A stretch of 64,000 nt of DNA from Solenopsis invicta. Taxonomy: Eukaryota; Arthropoda; Insecta; Hymenoptera; Formicidae. This document shows, piece by piece, positions 12,601 to 25,900 of the stretch. The stretch's first letter is position 1; every line of letters starts with the position of its first letter. The position numbers were made by a program, and so were the translations under genes. Under the pieces are notes generated by a model. It ran no database searches. It had not been told where the DNA came from and worked only from the letters and a program-made list of their open reading frames with translations. Where the stretch lies: assembly GCF_016802725.1 (NCBI RefSeq), contig NC_052664.1, forward strand, positions 14,342,405-14,406,404. Direction: 5' to 3'.

Positions 12601-15600
12601 TGTAAAATGATTTGATAGTATCAATAATGTACTCACTGTTGTTTAAACAGTGTAATTTGCAAAAGAAAATTATGCAAATTTTATTTTCACTTTCTAAGAA
12701 TTCACTTTTAGCAGATTTTACATATAAAGAAACCATGAACGTATATACTTAGGTTATTTAAACAAATCATGTTTTTATCAGTATTAATACAGTTTAGCAT
12801 GCAATGTTTAGTTTCCGAGAAAAAAAGGAAGTGTCGCTTTAGAAAGTCTTTGTCGGTATTGATGACTTTTCTCTATAAATATATCTATATGTAATTCTTT
12901 CTTGACATGTATCTACGTAAATATGTAGAACATTCTAAAGAACATTATTAATATTATTTCTACAAATATTTTTAGTTTAATTTACATTTATTTTTTCTTA
13001 ATAAGAATTCAACATTTTCAGTATTCTTGGAAGTTTTTAAATATTAATATTAGATATTCTCAGGAATAAACTTGATGTTATAATCTTACTAAAATGCAAT
13101 CTTTTAATCTGTATGTATTTTTGCATATGTGAAATTTAATGTATAAAAATTTGATAATTTTTAGTTGTATATACAACTTTCAATATTTAAATAATATTTA
13201 TTGACAATTAGATACAATTTCTATGTTCTTTTTATCCTAACATGTAATTTATTTAAATTGTGTCGAAAGTTTAGAGAATTGAAACAATCTCATAATCTCG
13301 CTGACAATGAACCTCGTTCATCGAAAATTAAATTACTTTGTAACATCCCGTTCATCTTATCTTGTTAGATCTTAATAAATTTTGCGTTGAACATAAAGTG
13401 ACAATTAAATAGGGCTAGGTAAAATGTATTTCAAATTGTATTTAAAGTACCAAAAATAAAATACATTAAAAAATCTATTTAAATGCAAAATGTAAAATCG
13501 ATTTTTCGAATCCATTTTAAATGTAAATTTAATAAATAGGCGTTTTAAATAATTTTCAAATACGAAATAGTTTTTTTAATAATTTATTTATATGTATAGG
13601 TATTCATTTTATAACTTTATTTGATAAGCTCGCTGTTTATTTTATGAACCAATTGTTTTTAATTAGTGCCCTTAGAAATAAGAATCTGTAGGTCTGGTCA
13701 ATGTTGTTCTATTTCTTCTCATTAATTCGATATCTGTATAATGATGGAACCCCGGGAAAGTTATCGCAATGCTCACGGAATTATTTCATCCCTGTTATTC
13801 ATTGAAAATTAAACAAAGATAAATACTCGCAAATATTAAGTTCAACATGGTTATAGAAGAAATTGGATTTTGGCCAATCACAGAATTTGATTCCTCTTAA
13901 GCGTTAATGACCCTAGGAACAATTTGTGAATAGTTAGAAAAACAATTTATCCATTTTACAAATATATAGATTTTCCATTTTGAATTGAAAATGAAAATGG
14001 TCTTCCAAAAAACATGTAAAATAGACAATGCAAAATGCCATTCCCATTTCAAATACATATTTAAAATGGAACTATTTCAAATGTTATCCAACCCTGCAAT
14101 AAAATATTTCCGTTTGCCTTTACTCCGTGACTAGGTTTCGAATTGTAACATGTGTCACATACATCAATGGAATACTGATTTATCTTATATAATGGAATTA
14201 CCATTGATCAGTCTTTTCGCAATACCTCAACGCGTCATCGTATATGAGCACTCTAACAAACGTGTTATGACAAGTGTCTGAAGAGATAAATCTTATTTTG
14301 TTAAATTAAATTTGTATTAAGATTAAATCTTTATTAAGTTTTTTATGTGCTTTTTTATTTCTTTAGGCATTATAATCTGCAAAAGAATATACACTAACTA
14401 TATTTATTGTAAATTTTGTTGAATTGGTTAATTTAAATCAATAATAACCAATGTAGGAAAATCAAAACGCTAGGAACAAATTATTTTGTTTTAGCAGCAG
14501 ACTTTGCTGAATAATTTGTATCGGTCTTGTTAATTTTACATTCTCATCGACAGATAATTTTTTTACTTACACGTTTGATTTAAAATAACTTTCTGTATTG
14601 ATTGTATTGTTTGCAGCAACCCCCGCTATTGGCGATGCTTCGAAAAATCAAACTCCACCAACACTTCTTTCGAGTCTAAGAAGCGTACTCTTTGTTATCG
14701 GAACTGTGGTCATCGGTTTCGCCGCCTTCTGCAATTCTCTGACATGGTAATACAAATCACAATGCGTCACTTCTGTTTTACTTTATGATTCATATACCTA
14801 AACAGACTCCAATGAAGTCTTTCTTAGGCTTTCTTCTTGCTATCTATTAGTTACACTTCGGCTGAAATAATTAATAACAGAAAGACTAATTTTAATCAAA
14901 CATAGAGTATTAAAAGATTAACGGAAAATACTTGGATCTGCTGAATCAAATAATATCCAAAATTATATTATATTATTATATAACATTACCTTATCTTTCA
15001 TATAATTTTATTTTATTTAATGCCTCTCGATTTATCCTCTTACATTGCTTTTCTACTATTTTATATTTGATTTATTTTTACAGAACAACTAAATGAATTC
15101 TTTAGTGTGTTGTTTGACTGGCGAATTTATTTATATTAATTTTTTTTCGATCTTAGATTTTAGTAACAAAAAAAAATTTCAGGCATTTACAAAGATTCTG
15201 GGGCGCATCTGGTGACTTCTGGCAAGCTCAGTGGGACAAAATTTTGGATAAATTTGGTGATGATCCGGTTACACTATGGGTTTACGGTAAGTTCAAAATA
15301 TTCGTCTTTATATTAGTCTTTATTAATTTAAAAATATATGATAGTATATTATAGCATAGAGTATACAGCATATTACAAAGAAAAAGATAAATAATTTAAT
15401 AATTTAATTTAGATAAACATTTACTATCAATTTTGATGGCAAAATCTCTAAACAATTTTAAACTGGACATTTTTTATATTGAAAGATAATGTAGTTGCAA
15501 GATTTTTATGAACTAAATTTTTTGAGAACAATTTATTTCTGTATATTGGATATAAAGTATATATAGGATTGACAAGTAACGCGCATCACTTCTAACGCCG

Positions 15601-18600
15601 TAGCCATTACTTTTTTTGATAACGATTATTACTTTTATCTGTCTATAACATCTGTTATATTTTTACAGTAATAGTAACGAATTTTTTTATTACTTTTATT
15701 GCTCTCGATAAAAATGTTTTTCTAATTTTTTAATTTAATTTTTCAAAATTTTTGTACAATTTTGTAACTTTTTAGAAAATTTTTAAAATTTAGAATAAGT
15801 TGGAAGAAGAAGTACTACTTAAGTTCGTTCTAAAAGCTTTATCATCTTATGGACTTAAGCGACAAAAAATGTAGTATTCTTGAGATTTTTGTTTATCCAT
15901 ACAAATAAAATAATTATTAAATAAAATAGAATTTTAATTTAAAATTCTTTTAAAAAAATAATTTATTAATAAATAGTTAAATCTTGCAAAACTAGTATTG
16001 TTCGAACATGGGTACCACTGCCTTTGAAAGAGTATTACATTTAATATTATTTATTTAATATTAACTATTATATAATATTTTTAGTGTTATAATAGTAAAT
16101 AAATAATAGTGAAACAATGGATTACATGTTTTGCTTGTCTACACTAGATAATCAAATTTCAAATTATAAAAATGCAAAAATAAGTGATAAAACATAAATG
16201 GGTAGTGTGAAAAACTACTTCTTATACCTTCATACTTGTATGGTTTTAAATAGCATTTTACAAATTGAAAATATTTAGAATTGTATAAAGCATTTAAATT
16301 TTAATTTATAAAACCATTCTAATGAAGGTATCAATTTGCAATAATTATGTTTTGTATAAACTGACATCTTTCCCCAAATGTTAAAAGATGTTACTGCAAC
16401 GTGTACACTTAAGTATAACGATATCACAAAATAATCTATATTAGCCATATGATTATCATGAAATATGACTCATAAAAATATATCATAAAAACTGTAATAG
16501 TAACCTTTTAAAGTAATATATCATTGAACAACTGAATTTAGTTATTATGAGCTTAGTTATTAAATATTATAAGGATATTTTACGACTTATTTTTTTTATT
16601 CTTATCAAATCTTTCTCGGTTCTTATTAGAATCAGAATTCTCTTTCAATGTACACTTATGCACAATCAGATTAGTTAGATTCTGATTTATGGAAAAATTA
16701 CAGTTAAAGTAACTTCTTTCCCCAACAGACATCTTTCTTATATTAAATAAAAATTCTGAACAATTATATAAAAAATTCTATAAAAAATTTTATATTTTAG
16801 ATGAATATTTTTTTCCGACTTTTTCATTTAGTTTTTCAGAAATTTATGTAAATTTTGGAATTTTTGTACATTTTTATATATTTTTTTTAGTTTCTCAAAT
16901 TTTTTACATGAATCTTAGAATATTTTAGAATTCATATATAAAAAATTTTGAGAAAAAATGTAGATTTTTTTAAGTGTTTTTAAAAGTGTTCTAACTCGTG
17001 TAACATTTTTGAGAAAAATTTTCTTCAAGGATTTTATAAACGTATAGTACATGCGTATGGATCATGTTGCAATTAATAATCATATAACCTTTGTACAGAA
17101 CTGATCAAATATAGCGACACAGACATAAACAATTGTATGCTGTTCTAAAAAAAAGTCATTAAAATATCGTGAAAAAGTAATTCAAATAAAGTAACGAACC
17201 GTTATATACTTTATGAGTAACGATAACCGCGGTAACGAGTTACTTTTTAAAATTAGTAACTAATCGTTATCTCGAATGATATATAAACAGGGTATTTGTC
17301 AATAGATGGCCGAGTGGTGAGTAAATACCTCACAACTGATTAAAGCTATAAAAAATTTAATAAGATAAATTTAAGTGTTAAATAAATTTTTTTTATTCGT
17401 GGCTTTTATGAGTTATAAAGTTCAAAATAGTTTTCTTTAAATAGATACACTCAAGGAGAACAAGAAATTTAAAGTAGGGTAACCATCCCAATTACTGCCG
17501 CTTTAAGCACATCATGGTTAATTGACATGCTTATTTTGTAGTATTTTAAGTATATAATAAACATTCTTTTTATCATTATATTCAAGTAACAACTTTACCT
17601 ACTTATATACAAAATAAAAGCAATAAGTTCGAAAATTGAATGATTAATTAAATATAATGAAAAAATTTATAATATATCCCATTGAACTTATTACTGCCAG
17701 TCAGTGTCCTGAATACTGTTCCCCGATTACCACACGTATATTCATGCATAACGGGACTCATTTATTGCAGGCAATAATGCAGGCAAGTCCTGAATGATTG
17801 TCCCTAATACTGCCATCTCAATGAATTAAATTATGAATGTAACTTACCACATTTGTATGCTTATTTTATTTAAATGTCATTTAAACATTGCTATAATTGC
17901 TTCAGTAGCAAAATACCACGTTTCCTTGTACTTTCAAAACATATAAGTCAGCTTTATTTCTATTTAAATAATAATGGCACCTTATATTCTCAAGTGCATT
18001 CCTAACTTCTTTAATTATTTTATAAACATAAAACTTTTTGGATATTTTATATCGTTGTGCTTATGTTTTTATGATAATCTTAGTTTAACCTTAAACATTT
18101 TTAATATATAATGTTCTTATATTTTTTAATCTAATACTATCATTAAAAAAAGTAGCAGTAATTGGGATATAGTAACCCTATGTTAATGACCAATTAAGTC
18201 ATATTGACTAGATCATAACCACAAACGTAAATTTGATGTTTTGATTTTTCTGTTTTCCTTGGACATAATTTTTTATTTATGTAGTAAAGGTCATTTGCGA
18301 TCAAAATCGTATTTAATTAAAAATTACTACTGTAAATCATTTATGAAATAATCAACATTTTATGTAAATATTAAAATAGTAAATTGGATTTTATCTTCAA
18401 AAGTTTTTGAAATGTCAAAAAGGTTAAAAAATAAACGAACGATTTACCGTGGAACATTTTATAAACACATAAATTGCTGGAAATTTTTATCAACATGTTT
18501 AATACATTATTCAATGCGTTTTAATAACGTTTCTCATGATCACTGCAATATTTCTGTTGTCCTTCAATACCTAACTCCAGTGATCTTATGTCGTAAATCT

Positions 18601-21034
18601 TCATTTTCAAAAACAGTTGCATAGACAATATTTGTAATATACCTCAAAAGGAAAAAAATCGGAAGGTGTTCGCAGACCTTAGTGGCCATCATATAGAGCC
18701 ATTAGTACTTTATCCAACAATTAATTAAGGATTATATGTATATTGAACTTTTTTAGTACTGGCAAAGTAAATTTTTACACATTATCTCGTAAACCAAGTA
18801 AAACATTACATACACGGTGAAAAAATTTTTCATATATAATTTATAAATAGTTATATTCTAACTTTACAAATAAATTAAAAGGAATTAGACTTCGAAGAAT
18901 TAAATCAGAAATATAACGAAATGCTAAGGCCGACATGATGTTAGTGTATATACATATAATAATTTTATTATTATTATTATCTCTAATTCATGTAAACTGT
19001 ACGCCGAATATTTTATCGATTTTTAAAACACAATTCATTACATGAAATCGGAATCTGCAATGTAATACATTAAATTGACGACTAATTTAATAATTTATGC
19101 TAGCAAACATCTATGAGATCTTCCACTCTTTCCCTAATCCTAGAAAATTGTAAAAAATTTATTGTGAAAAATATATATAATGGCATAATTTTATTATATT
19201 TCTGGTTTAATTTTACAAAATTATTTATTAAATATGTATATCTATATATAATTAAATATAATTATGCATGCTGGTAAACAAATTTTTTAAATTTATGCTG
19301 TTACTCCAGATTATTTATAATTTATATGTTTTAATTTCTGCGATTGTAAGAGTATCCCAACCATTAATTACACTTAGCATTGCTTAACTTTTGCAATCAC
19401 AAAAGCGGTCACCCATCCAATTTATCGTCGGTCGACAACGTTGCTTGACCTCAAAGATCGTATTGAAGCTGACACTTCGATCATGATGATCTATGAACAT
19501 TTGATGTTTCATGTCATACATATTTATTATACATATTGACATATTTGTAATAGTTCAATTCAATACATGTCAGAAAAATCATTAGTAGAACTCTATGGCT
19601 AACAAAACTGGTGATAAGAATTGTATCGCGTCTATTTACTGATGTGAATTATTAAAAAAAAAAGTATAGTATTTCACCATTTTTTTCCTTTTTTGGATTA
19701 CATATAACAGTTATGTTGATAAATGTTTTACATATAATTACAGTAAGAACAAAATTTTCGTGATTCAAGTAAAGATGTTATTGGTACCTTTCAAACAAAT
19801 TATTTACTTCACACAAATAAATATTACTTGTTTGAAATTATATTTTCTACAAATAAGTAATATTTACTTATGTGAAGTAAATAATTTGCTTTAATGGTAC
19901 TAATAACATATTTACTTGAATCATAAAATTTTTTTTTCTTGGTGTATATAAATTTATATATAAACTACAAAAAATCTTATATAATGGTGTATTAAAATGT
20001 ATAAATTTTTATGAATATTTATATAGAAATATATATATTTTATGTATAAATATGTTCTGTCAGGTCTGTGTAAAAATTAGATATTATTTTATAAAATTAT
20101 ATATTATTATATAGCGAATTATACATATTTATACATACTTTTTTATAATTTTATGTAATTATTTATGATTATACATAAAAATTTTTTTACCAGGTGGTAA
20201 CAATTTTTAGATATGATTTTGATAACAAATTATTCTTATTATAAATATGCAAAAAAAATTATAAGTATGCATTTAAAAAAAAATTATATTGCCTTTCATA
20301 ACTCAAATAAGTCATGAATAAAAGAAATTTTATATACAGACAAACAGACACCTTGTACGTATGTATGTATGTATGTGTGTATGTATATATTCATTTAATT
20401 ATTTACTTGTTGTTTTATATTACAGGATCTTTAGTGTTGACGATCGCAGTTTACTGGATCGTCGGTGGAATTTACACGATCCTAGATCTCACCAACCTAC
20501 CAGGAGCGTTGCGTAGATACAAAATACAGCCGGGCACGAACGAGCCAGTGGACAAAAGGAAGTTATGCAAAGTGATCGCTCAAGTACTATTCAATCAGAT
20601 CGTCGTCGGTTTACCCATTATGTACCTCGGCTATTACTTCATGGAATGGCGCGGTTACCCCCCGGTGCGCGAGCTACCGACCTTCCACTGGGTGCTCGCC
20701 GAGATTGCGATTCACATATTATGCGAGGAGATTGGCTTTTATTACTCGCACAGGTACATCCTGCTTGGAAATCACTAATACAAAAATCAATGTGTGCCAT
20801 ATTGAATTCGATAAGTCTTATGCCAAACAAATTTACATTCAACACAGCCACTAATTTTATTGATTAGTATCAGGACTGACATTTAGCGAGCGGATTGGAA
20901 AAAAGTTGATAATATATAGAATGGAAACGTTAATAACTTGATAAGATTAGCTTACACAAGGAATAAATTTCACTTATTATGTCCGTATGATTAACATTAT
21001 TAATATTTAAATCATCAAAAAGAAAAAAATAAGA

Positions 21035-21097
<63 letters not shown>

Positions 21098-22983
21098 AAT
21101 ATACAGAATCGAATAAATTAGCATTAGCAATGTATGCTAAACAGGTAAAAGGCACACAATCTCATATTTTGCATGAGTTTCAATTTTGTTGATGGTATAT
21201 TAACTACAACCCGACAAACAAAAATAAATTCAAATGAGTTAAAAATTATAAATCATTTTAATTTATTCGAGTTTATGCTTCAGATTTTTAAAGTATTTTT
21301 GAATTCAAATAATCTGAAATAGATTGAAATACGTTATTCATCATTTTGAATTCAAATGGATTTATGTCTCCATTATATTATTTTTTGAATCCAAATAGAT
21401 TGAAAAATCTGAAGTTCGAATTCGAAAATATCGAAATAAATTTATTTCTATCAATTTCAATTTATTTTCATTTATTTTTTTTTTATATGAATCTAAAAAG
21501 ATATTACTAGATAAAATTTCTTTTAAGAAAATTAAAGAAACAAATATTTTAATGTTTGAAAATAAAGTATAAAGTATAAAAATATAGGTACATATCCATA
21601 CAAAACTTAATATAAGAAACAATTGTACAAATTAAAAGAAATCTAATCTATAAATTAAAATTAGTTTTTAGTACAAGTGATGCAGAATTGCAATTACATT
21701 GTCAAAAAGATATATTCATAAATTTTATTTATTTTGTTTCAAGAAATCATTAAATAAAAGTATATGTTTAATATTAATATTTTTTCACAATTATAAAAAA
21801 CAAGAAAAATATTTGCATATACGAAATATACAAAACAAAAAGTAGCAATTAGCAATATCTATTTTCGTATTAACTTGATATATTCATAGCATCTTTTATT
21901 GGACGGCACTGAAGCGCACTCATTATCAGTGCTTTAAAACTGCATCAATTCGGCCAATAAAATACGTTATTACTTGTCGACACATGTATAAACTGAAATT
22001 ATAGATAGATATTAGTACAAATAATGTCCAATTAAACTTTTAAGTAAAGCAAAAATTAGTTTCAGATAGAATTTTTTGATAAATATTGTCTATTTGAAAA
22101 AAATATCAAACACCAATTAGTGATTAAATCAATAATTACTAATAATCAAACCAATTATTATTAATAATCAAACTAATGAATACCAATAACTATTAATGAT
22201 CAAAATACTTCTTTTTCTTTGAATTTGAAAATCATGTAAGATATTAAATTATTCTCAAAATTAGAGCTACTAAATGGGCATTTAATATATTAAAACATTT
22301 GATATATTAAAATATTATCAAAATATTTACTGTTACTAAATCATTTTGCAGATTTCTTCATCAGCGCTCCCTATACAAATGGATACATAAGCAGCATCAC
22401 GAATGGACTGCGCCAATAGCTGTCACTGCTTTGTATTGTCATCCTTTGGAAAATATCGGTTCAAATTTACTTCCACCCTTCTTGGGCGTATTCATCATGG
22501 GCTCTCATGTGGCCACCGCCTGGATTTGGTTTTCGCTGGCGATTCTTTCAACGTTGAATGCACACTCCGGATATCACTTACCGTTCTTCCCGTCGCCAGA
22601 AGCACATGACTTCCATCACTTAAAGTAATGCAAATCTTGTTAAAATCTTTTTAATTTTAAATCACAATAAAATAATTTCAACATATTTATTATATTATAA
22701 TAAATTCTTAAAACAGATTTTGTAAGAGGAGGATGTGATCTTTATACTGGATTTTATATGAGAAATCAAAATTCATAATTATTATACAATTAATTTATAA
22801 TTGTTTTAAACGAACATTTTCAGGTTCAACCAATGCTACGGTGTACTTGGTGTTTTAGACCGCATTCATGGTACCGACACGCAATTTCGCAATTCACGGA
22901 ATTACACGCGTCATATAATGATGCTTAGTGTCATACCGCCCAGAGAGGCTTTCCCAGATGAGGTAAAGTACAAGTCAAAGTAA
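6632..22983 (+). CDS. FAXDC2: Fatty acid hydroxylase domain-containing protein 2 homologue (FAXDC2-like), six exons
   Basis: Coding exons are 6632-6677, 14617-14746, 15183-15286, 20426-20753, 22352-22624 and 22824-22983. All introns are GT/AG with compatible phases, giving 346 residues (human FAXDC2 has about 333). The protein belongs to the membrane di-iron fatty acid hydroxylase/sterol desaturase superfamily, expected in the ER. Visible histidine boxes are H202-x3-H206 (SHRFLH), H215-x2-HH219 (HKQHHEW) and H288-x2-HH292 (HDFHHLKFN), with further histidines at 274 and 278. Hydrophobic spans lie near residues 38-55 and 94-115, and around the VGLPIMYLGYYF stretch. The start is the first ATG in a GC-rich 5' region; exon 1 codes for only 15 residues, then comes a 7.9 kb intron. 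The last exon contains a donor-like GAG|GTAAAG just before the TAA, so a longer spliced end is possible. Substrate is not shown by sequence. A poly(A) signal AATAAA is at 23107-23112. Confidence 0.93.
9089..9158. repeat. Two-copy 35-base tandem repeat in intron 1
   Basis: Two adjacent copies of a 35-base AT-rich unit beginning AAATAAGAAATAATAAATTA differ at a few positions. They lie inside intron 1 of the FAXDC2-like gene. Confidence 0.7.
11200..11342 (-). mobile_element. tRNA-derived SINE, complete head plus tail
   Basis: Read on the minus strand from about 11341, the element starts with a tRNA-like segment. Box A is TAGTCGAACTGG (a full match to the TRGYNNARNNGG consensus) and, about 30 bases on, box B-like is GGTTTGAATTC (one change from consensus). 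Together these make an internal RNA polymerase III promoter. The tRNA-unrelated body follows (TTTTTTCGCAATAAATTTTT, then a GA-rich GAGGAGAGGGAGATC). A second, headless copy of the body is at 19098-19184. It lies in intron 1 of the FAXDC2-like gene, antisense to it. It is not a functional tRNA: the anticodon arm does not pair properly. Confidence 0.65.
13410..14096. mobile_element. hAT-like non-autonomous element with 8-base target duplication
   Basis: The ends are TAGGGCTAGGTAAAATGTAT on the left and, read inward from the right, CAGGGTTGGATAACATTTGA. This matches the CAGGG(T/C)TGG style of hAT termini. Flanking 8-mers CAATTAAA (13402-13409) and CAATAAAA (14097-14104) agree at 7 of 8 positions, and an 8-base duplication is the hAT norm. 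The ends extend into longer imperfect complementarity (AAATGTATTTCAAAT against ATTTCAAATACATATTT). No transposase frame is visible in the 687 bases. It sits at the end of intron 1 of the FAXDC2-like gene. Confidence 0.65.
15563..17292. mobile_element. Possible degenerate hAT-like element in intron 3
   Basis: The left side near 15566 begins AGGATTGACAAGTAACG and the right side near 17292 ends ...AACAGGG. Both carry dense GTAACG, GTTACT and ATAACGATTA motifs in opposite orientation, as in many hAT elements whose ends read CAGGG..GTAACG. The terminal match is weak and no target duplication or transposase is visible, so this is a tentative call. Confidence 0.35.
17298..17345 (+). repeat. tRNA-like box A fragment, possible SINE relic
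   Basis: The sequence GATGGCCGAGTGGTGAG resembles the D-arm region of tRNA-Leu or tRNA-Ser. No properly spaced box B, anticodon arm or acceptor stem follows. It may be the head of a decayed SINE. Confidence 0.3.
17477..18178. mobile_element. TA-flanked non-autonomous DNA transposon
   Basis: The left end GGGTAACCATCCCAATTACT and the inward-read right end GGGTTACTATATCCCAATTA form an inverted terminal repeat. TA dinucleotides flank both sides (17475-17476 and 18179-18180). Internal copies of a CCC..TTACTGCC-type motif recur near 17498, 17690 and 17806. No transposase frame is visible in the 702 bases. A TA duplication suggests a mariner/Tc1-type mobilising enzyme, but the terminal sequence alone does not fix the family. 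Confidence 0.6.
19098..19184 (-). repeat. Truncated second copy of the SINE body
   Basis: This segment shares the segments CATCT..AGATCT and GTAAAAAATTTATTG with the SINE body at 11200-11270. It lacks the tRNA-like head, as a 5'-truncated copy would. Confidence 0.5.
19741..19944. mobile_element. TA-flanked foldback MITE (mariner/Tc1-like)
   Basis: A 204-base near-palindrome lies between TA at 19739-19740 and TA at 19945-19946. The arms pair over about 90 bases: GATTCAAGTAAAGATGTTAT on the left against ATAACATATTTACTTGAATC on the right, then TTATTTACTTCAC against GTGAAGTAAATAA. The ends (CAGTAAGAACAAAATTTT) belong to a style seen in pieces elsewhere in the window, for example near 18816, 25315 and 53590. 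No coding content. Confidence 0.65.
21037..21093. repeat. (AT)n microsatellite
   Basis: About 57 bases of uninterrupted AT in intron 4 of the FAXDC2-like gene. Confidence 0.9.
21208..21480 (+). repeat. Dispersed repeat, diverged copy 1
   Basis: This segment shares a long series of matching blocks in the same order with 24479-24826: AAATAAATT near the start, then TTGGATTCAAATGG-like blocks, TCTCCATTATATT, GATTGAAAAATCTGAAG, CGAATTCGAAAAT, and a final TCATTTATTT. Its ends are more decayed than in the other copy. It lies in intron 4 of the FAXDC2-like gene. Confidence 0.6.
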
Positions 22984-25900
22984 TGGGACCTTTCGATATT
23001 TCTATTTGAAAGTTCTCAAAAGGTAATCTTCGAAGAAAAAAAAATAATTCGCGTTGAATGCAATATTTCCATAGCGGCAACCGAGTTCGAGAATAATATT
23101 ATGTACAATAAAATCGAAAATACATTATAAATATGACTGATTTTGTTTGGCTGATTGACAAGTTTTCTAATAAAAAATTCGAATTAATTTCAATAAATGC
23201 ATAATATTTAATCAATTTTGTATTCAGTAAGCATTAATTATTTTTTCTTCGATGGGAAATTTCACAATAATTATGTTTACTTTTATTCACATTCTTATGA
23301 GTTTTAGTAGAAAATACCGTGTCTCTTAATGTTGAATAATATTAAATACTAACATTCCTCTTGAATTAGTTCTTCTTAATGCTTAATTTATATAATTTAT
23401 TCCTTTCTTAAAATCTAAAATTTTGTATTTTTTCGGGAATTTATTCAATATATGTATATGTAACGCACTATTTAACTTAGTAATTAAAGGACTTTTGTGA
23501 ATGAAACTCGGTTATTCGCTCACTGATCTAGTGATAATGACTGTATATACAAATGCCATTCAAGGTTGGACTGAATAAAGAAAATAACGAAGATTCCAGA
23601 AGTTTAAAGCATAAAAATTGAATTTATATTCTCAAAATATTAACAGAAAAATAATAAAGTTATATTAATAAGATTGAATAACAAGATTGCTTCAATTTTA
23701 CTTTAAAAGCAACTAAATAAATTTTCTATTATCTGAATGTTTGTTGTTACATTGATTTATAATTGTCTTCAACAAAACCTTCAATTTTTAAATTTATACA
23801 TTTAATTGATTTACAAATAAGTTCCGCTGTAAATAATAATAATTTATCTTTTCTGAAAATCTCGAGTTTTAATTCCACCTACTATAATGTTTATATTAAC
23901 TTGATAATAAAAAGTCTCTCAATTGCAAATCAGTACTATAACTATGCACATATGATTTTATAAAATTGTGAAAGTAAAATCTTAAAATAGAAGATTTGAA
24001 AGTATATATGCGTCACATAATGCCTTGAGAATTTAAACAAGAGAACAGTTATTGTGGCGATTCAAAAATTTTAAATGTATGTAATGAATGTGTCATAATA
24101 AATCAAGCAGAACGAAAGCGGTTTATGAAGTTTCTCTTAAAAAACAATTGTAAAAACTAAATCACGAAAAGATCATTCTGATTTCAATGACAATACTTTA
24201 ATGTTATTAAATGAAACAAAATCCATATTACAGAGCAAAAAACTAATAAAAGAAAATTTATTTAATATAAGAAAATAAATTTAAGATAAAAGAGAATTTA
24301 TTTATGAGTCAATTCAATATTTAATTTGTGTATGCAAATTTGTATTTGTAAATTTACTAAACTCGTATTCTCATACTTTTATGTAACAAATATGAGATTA
24401 TACAATAATTATTTCTTCATTTTTTCTTTCAGTTCGACCTTGGCGCCATTCGTACTTTTCTATAATATTTATAATATTCCCAGCAAATAAAAATAAATTA
24501 AAATAAATTGAAAATTGCAATTTATTTTAATTTATCCGACTTCGCGCTTTAGAGTGTCCGAGTATTTTTGGATTCAAATGGACTCAAATGGATTGAAATA
24601 CCAAATGCGCTATTCATTATTTTAACTTCGGATTGATTCATGTCATTATATTATTTTTTTATTCAAATGAAATGAAGTATGAAATATACTATTCATTAAT
24701 TTGATTTCGGATGGAATCACGTCCCCATTATATTTTTGGATTCAAATAGGTTCGAAAAATCTGAAGCGCGAATTCGAAAATGTCAAAATGAATTAATTTC
24801 TATCTAATTCATTTTCATTTGCTGGGTTATTGTTAAAAAAATATGTATTATATTTAATCTGTATATCCATGCACAAGTTCTTACATTAAATTTAATAGCG
24901 TCATATATATATTGTACACTCCTGAAGTTTCTTCAATATAACCGAAGATGATAAGATAATTGATAAATTTACTTTTTTAATAATGATGGAAAAAAGTCAA
25001 AAATAAAAATTAAACATTTATTATTATCGCAATCATTTTATATTCTTATTCTAATTGATATTTAAAATATTGTATTACTTTAGTAATACTTTCGAATATA
25101 TTACATTATAATAAAAGCTCCACCCTCCCCCCAGGATAAATAACATTTCAAATGTGAAAAATTACTATTTTTATATTTAGTTTCATAGCGCAAGCATTAG
25201 CTTGATTTAGGTTTAATCTAAGATGCGATCTAAATAACTGTACTTCTTTAAAATAAGTATAACTTTTAAGTAGAATTAGAAAAGGAGATGTTTAGAGATT
25301 TAGATTTCTCCTTACACCGAAAAAAATATATTGAATATAATATTGATTACTTAGAGATAGGCGCACATATGTTAACACCAATGATGTTATCTGATAATGA
25401 ATCTTTGTTATAAAACATTTTCATGGCGTTCAGTACGTTTCTTGCAAGAAAGATCTATACTTGACAAAACTAAATCAAAGAAATATATGTCGTCTTATTT
25501 TATTATCTGTAATTAATCTTAAATGATCTTAAATTGTATTGAATAAGGTTTTATCGCGAATTACATTCTTGAAAATGTAAAGATTTAAAAGAAAATATAT
25601 ATGAAATTATTACGTTAAAATTATTTTAAATCACTAAAAATTAATAAGAAATAAATCGAAGATTAATATTTGAATGCGCAGATGTGTAAAGCGTGCATAT
25701 GTAAAGCTCTCTTTCTGAATTGTGATTACTCGTCGAGTATAAGGCTCGTAATTAACATGTATCACTAATTTTACTGAATTTATGTACCTATGTGATAAGC
25801 TTATTAATAAAATCTTTACAAATATCATTTCTCTTCCTCTCTTTCTTTATGTCAGTATAGAGTCAGTATAGAATTAGGATGACGTACATTATTTTAATAG

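Noticed and set aside
18412..18624. 70-codon plus-strand frame
   Set aside because: It lies inside FAXDC2-like intron 3, with no domain and composition like the surrounding intron.
20314..20425. In-frame upstream extension of FAXDC2-like exon 4 with its own ATG
   Set aside because: The extension is low-complexity (YVCMYVCVYVYIH) and ends at a good TACAG acceptor at 20421-20425. Splicing from exon 3 is in phase and family-like.
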